Origin: Chitinophagaceae bacterium
GTDB lineage: Bacteria > Bacteroidota > Bacteroidia > Chitinophagales > Chitinophagaceae
Assembly: GCA_025924755.1 (NCBI GenBank)
Contig: JAICHT010000259.1
Coordinates: 1 to 5,108, forward strand
DNA: 5,108 nucleotides
Direction of reading: 5' to 3'
Shown here: piece by piece, positions 1-5,108 of the stretch
Numbering within the stretch: position 1 is the first letter of the stretch
Layout: every line of letters begins with the position of its first letter
Program-made: the position numbers and the translations under genes
The notes under the pieces: model-generated
The model's input: the letters and a program-made list of their open reading frames with translations, nothing else
Told to the model about the DNA's origin: nothing
Databases searched by the model: none

Positions 1-1
1 G

Positions 2-427
2 GATGCAAGTGCTATCAACCCCACCAATGGCGCCCGTTCTACTGCAGAAGATTATATGAAATTTTTAGTGATGCTGCTGAACAAAGGTGTATATAAAGAC
101 CAGCACATTTTGAGTGAAGCTGCGGTAAAACAAATGGAAGAATTGCATATTACCGCCGATAAAATTAAATATGCACCTAAAGAAACACAGGGGTATACCT
201 ATGCACTCGGCGCCTGGATTGTGGAAGCAAAGCAAAGCGGTGAGCCGGTTGCTATCAGCAGCCCGGGCATGGGCAGTATTGTACCAATATTGGATATTTG
301 CAGGCGATATGCCGTGGTGTTTTTCCCCCAAAATGCTCAGGACGATCAAAATTTAAATACGTATCTCACTATTAAAAAACAAATAGACGATATGCTGCCT
401 GCCGCCAGAAAGCAAGGTTGTGATTAA
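2..427 (+). CDS. Serine hydrolase, class C beta-lactamase family, C-terminal fragment (5' end outside window)
   Basis: The reading frame is already open at base 2 and runs 141 codons to a TAA at 425-427, so the gene starts upstream; the ATG at 56 is an internal Met, not the start. The first residues read NPTNGARSTAEDYMKFL, the conserved segment of the class C beta-lactamase/esterase family in which a glycine-rich turn precedes the 'S-T-A-x-D-Y-x-K-F' helix. Further on, YALGAWI and SSPGMGSIVPILD correspond to the last core strands, where classical enzymes carry the KTG/HxG box; here that triad is Ser-Pro-Gly, a variant I associate with the esterase-like branch. The nucleophile SxxK and Tyr motifs are not in the window. 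Family members are usually exported and hydrolyse ester or amide bonds; the substrate is unknown. The gene converges on the DUF3857 operon, with a shared hairpin terminator between them. Confidence 0.85.
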   Translation, partial: DASAINPTNGARSTAEDYMKFLVMLLNKGVYKDQHILSEAAVKQMEELHITADKIKYAPKETQGYTYALGAWIVEAKQSGEPVAISSPGMGSIVPILDICRRYAVVFFPQNAQDDQNLNTYLTIKKQIDDMLPAARKQGCD

Positions 428-523
428 TTTGATATCAAGCTTCAGCACTACAATATAACTGCTGTTGGTTCGCACTCTTGTACGGCATATTGATATACAC
501 ACTATAGTAGCTATTTAAAATAA

Positions 524-551
524 AAAGCTGCACATTAAAACGTGCAGCTTT
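524..551. terminator. Bidirectional intrinsic terminator between convergent genes
   Basis: AAAGCTGCAC (524-533) pairs perfectly with GTGCAGCTTT (542-551) around an 8-base loop. On the minus strand the stem runs straight into a T-rich tract (TTTTTATTTT, complement of 526-517), a good rho-independent terminator for the operon whose last stop codon is at 572. On the plus strand the tail is only TTTATTG, so termination of the serine hydrolase transcript is probably weaker. The rest of 428-571 shows no gene. Confidence 0.85.
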
Positions 552-571
552 ATTGTCCAAATCTAATCAAT

Positions 572-2470
572 TTATCCTTTCTTCACCAGTACTACCCGGT
601 TGCGGTCGGCTTTATATATAGCTGCATAAAAGCTTACCAGTTGTGCATAATCTTTTGCAGGAAATTTACCTTCATACTGCTCTCTTTCGCGGTAGTATAC
701 CACTTTGTTGCCCGATAAGTGGGTGGCACATCTATAAGCACCAAACTCCGAGCTTACCACTACATCCTGCGGCAAAGCCTCCGGTTCATATCCTGCTGGA
801 ATTTCGATTTCTACACTATCCCTATCGGTATAACCATAATCAAATTCAAAATCGTATAACCGTTCCTCGTCATTTAATTTACTGCTGCTTCTGTTCAATA
901 AATTTGGAGTAATAAACAAGCGTTTGCCGGTAATAGAAGCATAATTGTTCACTGCTATATTAAGGTCTTCCTTTATTTCCGGCTTCACATCTTTCTTTTC
1001 ATTGTAGGTAAAGTTGTTTACATTATAAGTAGCCAGTTCCAGTTCCTCCTGCAGCTTTTCTTTTACTTTATCTTTTGATAAGCTGCTTATTAAATCATGC
1101 AAATAGTCTTGCCGAATGGCAGTATAACGGGTATCTACAACCGCAGTTAAATTTCCCTGCTCATCTACAGTGCCTTTTACAGAACGAAGCTGCAAATTTT
1201 CTTTCACACCATACCTGGGCGTTTGCACCAAAGTACCACCTTGCTCACATATCACCAATGCTTTGCGGTTGGCTGTAAAATCGCTTACATATCCTGCCGG
1301 CAATGTCTGGTTGGTACACTCCAGCCACATCGTATCTTTTTGCAGCGGCACCGATAAAATTACATGGTTGAATTGCTGAGAAGGAAAATCATCAATAATG
1401 CGATTGCGGCTGCCGGCATTTACTAACGTATAATACGATTGGATACCGGCTGCTTTCAGCAAGCTATACATATAATTCGTTAATGCTTTGCAATCGCCAT
1501 ATCCGTTTTGCGCTACATAGTTCGCATCAAACGGTTGCCAGCCGCCAATGCCCAGTTGCACGCCTACATAACGGGTATGTTGCTGAAGATACTGATACAG
1601 CACTTTAATTTTTTCCTGGTCGGTGGTAAGTCCGGCAGTAAGTTCCTGCACTTTTTGCTTAACAGCTTCGGGCAATGCATCGCGGTCTTTTTTAAGCGAA
1701 TACACAAATTTGCTAAACTCCTGCCAATTGCTCATATTGCCTTTATATCCTTGTATTTCAAATTCGGTTGGGCCAAAAAAGATCACCGTAGTCAGCTCCT
1801 GCCAAGCCGGTGCAGCATAGGTGCTTTTGATAGCTGTTAAATTGCTTACCTGCCAGGTGGTAACTGTTTTATTTTTCTCGGTACTTACCAATGGCTGGCC
1901 GTTGTAGTTAAACACTTTATTCCGTACTACATAATTAGCCGGAGCTACCAATGTAAAGGAGCTTTTTTCTACCGAGAAATTTTCATCTTCCTGCGGCAAC
2001 CAGTGCGGGAAAAAAAGGGAATTATTATACTGGATCTCTACTTCGTATTCGACCGTATATGGATATTCTTTGTAGTAAAAATTATGCATTTTTACCCTAT
2101 GATCATCCATCAGGTCATTATTATCTACACCGCTCCTATCCTGGATTTCCTTGCTTTTCAGCCTCTTTATCAGTTTACCATTGCCATCATATAAAGCTCC
2201 GTCGATAGATTTTATTTGTTTCAGCTTATCGTAATATTCGGAGAAGGAGGCATTGTCATTTCCATTTTCATTTAAAACAGTCAATGCATACTTCCGGTGC
2301 AAAATGGTTTCACCGGTACTGATGATCTCAAACCGCACTTCTTCCAATCTTTTTACCACATTGGCATCTTTTAAAAGAGCGGCAGGTATGGCACTGGCCG
2401 CATAAGGTGTTTCGCTGGCATAGCAGAAGTTCACAAAAGCCAAGGTAACTGCCGTTAATAGGTATCGCAT
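572..2470 (-). CDS. Exported DUF3857 / transglutaminase-like protein with intact Cys-His (632 aa)
   Basis: The N-terminus is a Sec signal peptide (hydrophobic residues 3-16, likely cleavage after Ala18, CYA|SE); the residue before Cys16 is Phe, so it is not a lipobox and the product is probably periplasmic. Residues about 40-230 resemble DUF3857, a beta-rich domain found before transglutaminase cores. Residues about 280-400 form the transglutaminase-like domain: the nucleophile is Cys327 in GYGDCKAL, the histidine is His369 in FNHVI, and the third position is Glu384 in WLECT where Asp is more usual. The tail from about 540 to 632 is a further beta domain of DUF3858 type, with GYEPEALP and a final VVLVKKG. 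The ATG at 2470 lies 9 bp after the stop of the upstream paralogue, so the two are surely one transcript; no Shine-Dalgarno sequence is present, as is normal in Bacteroidota. The fold supports thiol-acyl chemistry (peptidase or crosslinking), but the substrate is unknown. Confidence 0.9.
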   Translation of the reverse strand: MRYLLTAVTLAFVNFCYASETPYAASAIPAALLKDANVVKRLEEVRFEIISTGETILHRKYALTVLNENGNDNASFSEYYDKLKQIKSIDGALYDGNGKLIKRLKSKEIQDRSGVDNNDLMDDHRVKMHNFYYKEYPYTVEYEVEIQYNNSLFFPHWLPQEDENFSVEKSSFTLVAPANYVVRNKVFNYNGQPLVSTEKNKTVTTWQVSNLTAIKSTYAAPAWQELTTVIFFGPTEFEIQGYKGNMSNWQEFSKFVYSLKKDRDALPEAVKQKVQELTAGLTTDQEKIKVLYQYLQQHTRYVGVQLGIGGWQPFDANYVAQNGYGDCKALTNYMYSLLKAAGIQSYYTLVNAGSRNRIIDDFPSQQFNHVILSVPLQKDTMWLECTNQTLPAGYVSDFTANRKALVICEQGGTLVQTPRYGVKENLQLRSVKGTVDEQGNLTAVVDTRYTAIRQDYLHDLISSLSKDKVKEKLQEELELATYNVNNFTYNEKKDVKPEIKEDLNIAVNNYASITGKRLFITPNLLNRSSSKLNDEERLYDFEFDYGYTDRDSVEIEIPAGYEPEALPQDVVVSSEFGAYRCATHLSGNKVVYYREREQYEGKFPAKDYAQLVSFYAAIYKADRNRVVLVKKG

Positions 2471-2479
2471 AGTGGGGTG

Positions 2480-4480
2480 TTATTTTTTCTTTTTAAAAAC
2501 AATTTGCTCGTTGTGTTTACTCACCACCAGGTTAAAGAACTCTCTTAAATAATTATATTCATCCGGTTGAAATATAGCCCTGTTTAATTTTAATTTTGAG
2601 CGCAACGAAATAATATTTCCCGAACGTGCTACCAAATACTCAAACATACCATCGTTGTCTTCATTTAGTTTTACCCGTACCGATTTTGGTAATTCATCCA
2701 CCTCGTATCCATCCGGAACTTCCATAGTAAGCGTATAGGTTTGATCGGGGACATACGGCATTTCAACAGGATAAAAACGTTCGGCAGATTTAAATGGGTT
2801 TTGTTTATAACCTTCTGTCATCATGGGGCTGAAATAAATGATATCGTCATGAGCTTTGGAAATATCAAATGAGTAATGCATGGTTACCGGATCTTCGTAG
2901 CGACTAAGCGAATCGAAGGTTGGCTTTTCAAGCTCAAAGCCTTCACTATACTCTTTTTTTAAATTTTTATAATAGGAATCCTCTCCTTTTTCTTTTAGCT
3001 CATCACGCAAGCTGCATGATGCATAGTAGCCAAACGTATTGTTCAAGCTGCCAATCCATTTTCCTTTATCATCGTTGGCAATAATAACCGAGGTATTCGT
3101 TTGCTCTTTCAAAGAATCGGATATAAAATATAAAGATGTCGCAGCCTCGTTAACTACCCTGGCAGATCCGTTATAACATTCATATGGCAACTTGCCAAAC
3201 CCAAGCCTGTCGTGGCTTGCATCGAGGTAGTAATTCTTACCGTCAATATTTGCCTGGCAAACTACATAGTTGAAGCGTGCCATAATAGGATATACTTCAT
3301 AAGCAAACGGATGCGAACGGGTACTTAACAGCACAGGATCGGCAATAATATTACTGCGTTTAAGCATGGCCGTTAACAACAGGTTCACTTCTGCCACGCT
3401 TCCTTTTCTTGTTTTAAAAACGTTCTTTAGTGTTTGCTGGGTTCTTATAGCCATGTAATTGGTGCAGGAAAAATTATCACGTACATATCCATATATTTTC
3501 CTTGCCTTTTCCATATCAGTTGCAGCACTGCCAACTGCCTCTTTTATAGCGTCGGATAGCCAGGCATTGTTGTTGGTTAACTCATTTCCAAAATCATCGC
3601 TTTCCATCAGTTCCTTAGTAGCATCGGGCCAACTACCCATTATTTTTTTATCTACTAAAGGATAGGTATATGCCGAAAGCTGAAACTCAACCCTGGACAA
3701 ATGATTTTCTAATGTAGAGGTGTAGTTCTCTTCTTTCAATGCCGGCACATCTTTCATTACCCACCTGGTATCGTACTCTGTACAGCTAATGCTGGTAGTT
3801 TCCGATTGTTCGGTAGTCCGCTCATCTTTAACATTAAAAATGGCTGGTTTTTCTTTATGATCTTTTATAAAAAAAGGCCGGTATCCCTGCGAAAGTGTTA
3901 TGTAATTAAAAAATTGAGGAATCGCGGTTTTATACTCGCTCCACAATCTTGGAGCGCTGCCCTGAAAATCCCAAGGTTCCAGGTTAAAGTAAAAATCAGA
4001 TAATACCTTGTATTCATATTCTACAATAGAACCTTCTTTTACATTAGGAAATGTGAACTTGCTCCTGGAGTGCTTCTTATCAATCTGTTCGTTAAATATG
4101 CCCGACTTATCAAGTTTGGTTTCTGTTACCTTTCCATTTTCCAAATTGTAGGTAACGGCTTTTATGTTTTGTATCTTTTCCTGGTCATTTCCTTCGTTAT
4201 ACAAAGGAATTTCTGCGTCGGCATAGGCATATCCATTTTTATTGAGTATGTGTATGCGCTTGTGGCGGGTATATTCAAACGAAAACCAGCCTTTGCTATT
4301 TCCTACAATTTCTGAACTGCCAATATCAAACAGCACTACAGCATCGGCGCTGCTGTCAATAGCGTATACTTTCTTTTGTAGATCTTCGGGTGAAATTTTA
4401 CCAAATTTGGAGTTAGGAGCTTCCTGCGCATTTAGAGTATTTGCACAGTAAAGCAAGGCAATCGTAAGCAGTTTTTTCAT
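2480..4480 (-). CDS. Exported DUF3857 / degenerate transglutaminase-like protein, probable pseudo-enzyme (666 aa)
   Basis: This is the promoter-proximal gene of the operon. It starts with a signal peptide (MKKLLTIALLYC, likely cleavage after Ala18, LNA|QE) and should be periplasmic; Tyr11 before Cys12 argues against a lipoprotein. The domain order copies its downstream neighbour: DUF3857-like at about 60-270, transglutaminase-like fold at about 310-425, and a C-terminal beta domain at about 575-666 with GYEVDELP and a final IVFKKKK. Aligning the two by eye, the nucleophile segment GDCKAL becomes GSVAEV (Val362 for Cys), FNHVI becomes FNYVV (Tyr405 for His), and only the third position, Asp420 in YYLDAS, is kept. 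The fold-supporting residues around these sites (NLLLTAMLK, PVLLSTR) are well preserved and the frame is intact, so this is a maintained protein without transglutaminase chemistry rather than a decaying gene. A binding or scaffolding role beside the active paralogue is an inference. Confidence 0.88.
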   Translation of the reverse strand: MKKLLTIALLYCANTLNAQEAPNSKFGKISPEDLQKKVYAIDSSADAVVLFDIGSSEIVGNSKGWFSFEYTRHKRIHILNKNGYAYADAEIPLYNEGNDQEKIQNIKAVTYNLENGKVTETKLDKSGIFNEQIDKKHSRSKFTFPNVKEGSIVEYEYKVLSDFYFNLEPWDFQGSAPRLWSEYKTAIPQFFNYITLSQGYRPFFIKDHKEKPAIFNVKDERTTEQSETTSISCTEYDTRWVMKDVPALKEENYTSTLENHLSRVEFQLSAYTYPLVDKKIMGSWPDATKELMESDDFGNELTNNNAWLSDAIKEAVGSAATDMEKARKIYGYVRDNFSCTNYMAIRTQQTLKNVFKTRKGSVAEVNLLLTAMLKRSNIIADPVLLSTRSHPFAYEVYPIMARFNYVVCQANIDGKNYYLDASHDRLGFGKLPYECYNGSARVVNEAATSLYFISDSLKEQTNTSVIIANDDKGKWIGSLNNTFGYYASCSLRDELKEKGEDSYYKNLKKEYSEGFELEKPTFDSLSRYEDPVTMHYSFDISKAHDDIIYFSPMMTEGYKQNPFKSAERFYPVEMPYVPDQTYTLTMEVPDGYEVDELPKSVRVKLNEDNDGMFEYLVARSGNIISLRSKLKLNRAIFQPDEYNYLREFFNLVVSKHNEQIVFKKKK

Positions 4481-4502
4481 AGCAATTGGATTAAGGTAGC
4501 GC

Positions 4503-4532
4503 CAATATCTAAATTATTTTTGTGATCTGCAA
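4503..4532 (-). promoter_or_regulatory. Weak candidate promoter for the DUF3857 operon
   Basis: Read on the minus strand, TTG (4532-4530) is followed after 18 bases by TAGATATTG (4511-4503), an imperfect form of the Bacteroidota -33/-7 pattern (TTG ... TAnnTTTG) with one extra base inside the -7 box. It would give a leader of roughly 15-20 bases before the ATG at 4480. A competing -7 match is TAATTTAG slightly upstream. Placement is tentative; the need for a promoter somewhere in 4481-4619 is firm because the flanking genes diverge. Confidence 0.2.
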
Positions 4533-4577
4533 CACTGTTAAGCATTTGTTATCCATTGGTATCCTTAAATTTTACTT

Positions 4578-4613
4578 TTTGTATGCTGTATCTTGTCTGC
4601 TAATAACCTTTGC
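4578..4613 (+). promoter_or_regulatory. Candidate promoter for the mini-channel gene
   Basis: TTTG at 4578-4581 and AACCTTTGC at 4605-4613 resemble the Bacteroidota -33 and -7 elements (TTTG, TAnnTTTG). The first base of the -7 box is A instead of T, and the 23-base spacing is at the long end of what is accepted. The box ends only 6 bases before the ATG at 4620, so transcription from it would start at or next to the start codon and give a nearly leaderless message. Confidence 0.3.
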
Positions 4614-4619
4614 ATTTTT

Positions 4620-4958
4620 ATGTACGAGCATAGATCACAGCCGGTCATTCCTTTACGAATTTTTTACCAACGGGTGCTAAAGAATCTGGTGGTAGCCTGC
4701 AGCATATTGGCCGTATGTTTAATTATCGGCATAGTAGGATACCATTATTTGGCACCGGCTTCCTGGATTGATGCGTTTCATAATGCCTCCATGATATTGA
4801 GTGGTATGGGTCCTGTTATTGAAATAAAAACCACCGGCGGTAAAATATTTTCATCCTTATATGCTCTTTTCAGTGGTGTGGTATTTGTTACCAACATCGG
4901 TGTTATATTAGCGCCGGTTATTCATCGGTTAATACATCGAATGCATGTACATACCTAA
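4620..4958 (+). CDS. Two-helix potassium-channel-like membrane protein with non-canonical filter (112 aa)
   Basis: The product has the layout of one pore subunit of a 2-TM ion channel: a basic N-terminus (RIFYQRVLKN), TM1 at about 22-44, a re-entrant pore-helix-like segment at 49-60 (WIDAFHNASMIL), a filter-like loop SGMGP at 61-65, and TM2 at about 76-103 opening with GKIFSSLYALFSG, which strongly recalls the GK-[IL]-F-x-x-x-Y-x-L-x-x-G start of TM2 in potassium channels. The canonical TVGYG signature is absent, so ion selectivity, or conduction at all, is uncertain. No cytoplasmic gating domain is present; the tail is short and His-rich (HRLIHRMHVHT). From memory, similar 110-130 aa proteins with 'ASMILSGMGP' exist in other bacteria and are labelled two-pore-domain potassium channel family. 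The ATG at 4620 is preferred over an in-frame TTG at 4593 because it starts just before the basic segment. The stop overlaps the next ORF by one base (TAATG). Confidence 0.78.
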   Translation: MYEHRSQPVIPLRIFYQRVLKNLVVACSILAVCLIIGIVGYHYLAPASWIDAFHNASMILSGMGPVIEIKTTGGKIFSSLYALFSGVVFVTNIGVILAPVIHRLIHRMHVHT

Positions 4959-5108
4959 TGCTGCTGCAATGTTCTACTTTTGCAACCGGAGTTTTACCAG
5001 TGCATCATACCGACATACATACTAAATTTATAAAAGAGCTGGCGCTGCAGGCGGGTTTCGATTATTGCGGTATTGCTAAGGCGCAGCCGCTGGATGATGA
5101 TGCCCGAA
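4958..5108 (+). CDS. queG: Epoxyqueuosine reductase QueG, N-terminal fragment (3' end outside window)
   Basis: From the ATG at 4958 the frame stays open for 50 codons to the window edge. Residues 24-50 (FIKELALQAGFDYCGIAKA, then QPLDDDAR) match the start of QueG proteins, where an initial helix leads to 'GF-x-x-x-GI-[AS]-KA' and an acidic stretch. QueG is a cytoplasmic cobalamin- and [4Fe-4S]-dependent enzyme that reduces epoxyqueuosine to queuosine in the wobble position of tRNAs with GUN anticodons; the iron-sulfur cysteines and cobalamin site lie beyond the window. The start is uncertain: the ATG overlaps the stop of the upstream gene, suggesting translational coupling, but it adds about 14 residues (MLLQCSTFATGVLP) without family resemblance. 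The in-frame GTG at 5000 would give a more typical N-terminus and lies downstream of a -7-like box. Identification rests on only about 27 informative residues. Confidence 0.8.
   Translation, partial: MLLQCSTFATGVLPVHHTDIHTKFIKELALQAGFDYCGIAKAQPLDDDAR
4975..4983 (+). promoter_or_regulatory. Candidate -7 box for queG
   Basis: TACTTTTGC is an exact match to the Bacteroidota -7 consensus TAnnTTTG followed by the favoured C. It lies inside the first codons of the queG frame if the ATG at 4958 is used, but 17 bases upstream of the alternative GTG start at 5000. No TTG/TTTG element is seen at the expected -33 distance (about 4935-4956), so it may be a chance match. Confidence 0.25.

Noticed and set aside
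65..349. A 94-codon open frame on the minus strand opposite the serine hydrolase.
   Set aside because: It lies wholly antisense to a well-supported conserved coding frame and its translation resembles no domain; it is a shadow.
431..442. GATATCAAGCTT, adjoining EcoRV and HindIII sites as found in common cloning polylinkers, which could hint at vector sequence.
   Set aside because: The flanking bases do not match a polylinker and both sides read as ordinary bacterial intergenic DNA; a 12-base match is most simply chance.
1508..1840. A 110-codon plus-strand open frame opposite the 632-aa protein, the longest antisense frame in the window.
   Set aside because: It overlaps the conserved DUF3857/transglutaminase coding sequence in antisense, has no recognisable motif and no promoter; composition is explained by the real gene.
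2480..4480. The possibility that the 666-aa gene is a decaying pseudogene because its transglutaminase triad is lost.
   Set aside because: The frame is intact over 666 codons, the signal peptide and all domains are present, and residues supporting the fold around the lost triad are conserved with the paralogue.
4549..4564. TATCC repeated 10 bp apart (4550-4554 and 4560-4564), with TTATCCATT resembling a DnaA box (TTATCCACA), in the divergent intergenic region.
   Set aside because: Only two short half-sites, 7 of 9 bases to the DnaA box, no cluster and no replication genes nearby; not enough to call an operator or origin.
4593..4619. In-frame TTG at 4593 as the start of the channel-like protein, adding nine residues (MSANNLCIF).
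   Set aside because: The extension overlaps the best -7-like promoter box, adds no recognisable feature, and an ATG is available at 4620 just before the basic segment preceding TM1.

Overview
The window looks like a chromosomal segment from a Bacteroidota bacterium, probably a Chitinophagaceae-like member. That assignment is inferred from a moderate-to-low GC content by eye, start codons without Shine-Dalgarno sequences, Bacteroidota-style -7 boxes (TAnnTTTG-like), and a tandem pair of secreted DUF3857/transglutaminase-like proteins of a kind common in that phylum. No rRNA, tRNA, CRISPR array, insertion sequence or phage gene was seen.

Layout, left to right. (1) Bases 2-427 (+) hold the C-terminal part of a class C beta-lactamase-family serine hydrolase; its catalytic SxxK region lies outside the window. 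(2) A perfect 10-bp hairpin at 524-551 sits between this gene and the convergent operon and should end transcription, best on the minus strand. (3) A two-gene minus-strand operon (4480 down to 572, 9 bp between genes) encodes two paralogous exported proteins with the same N-terminal DUF3857, central transglutaminase-like and C-terminal beta-domain plan. The first translated, 666 aa, has lost the Cys and His of the transglutaminase triad. The second, 632 aa, keeps Cys and His and has Glu where Asp is usual. (4) A 139-bp divergent intergenic region (4481-4619) must hold promoters for both directions; only weak candidates are visible. (5) A 112-aa two-helix membrane protein (4620-4958, +) has the layout of a potassium-channel pore subunit but no canonical TVGYG filter. 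(6) An ORF beginning at an ATG that overlaps the stop of that gene runs off the right edge and matches the N-terminus of epoxyqueuosine reductase (QueG).

Functional reading. The operon suggests an active and an inactive periplasmic transglutaminase-fold protein made together; their substrate cannot be read from the sequence. The mini-channel and queG are co-directional and overlap by one base, but they have no obvious shared function. The most notable points are the active/pseudo-enzyme pairing and the channel-like protein with a non-canonical filter. I see no clear evidence for a wholly new multi-gene system.
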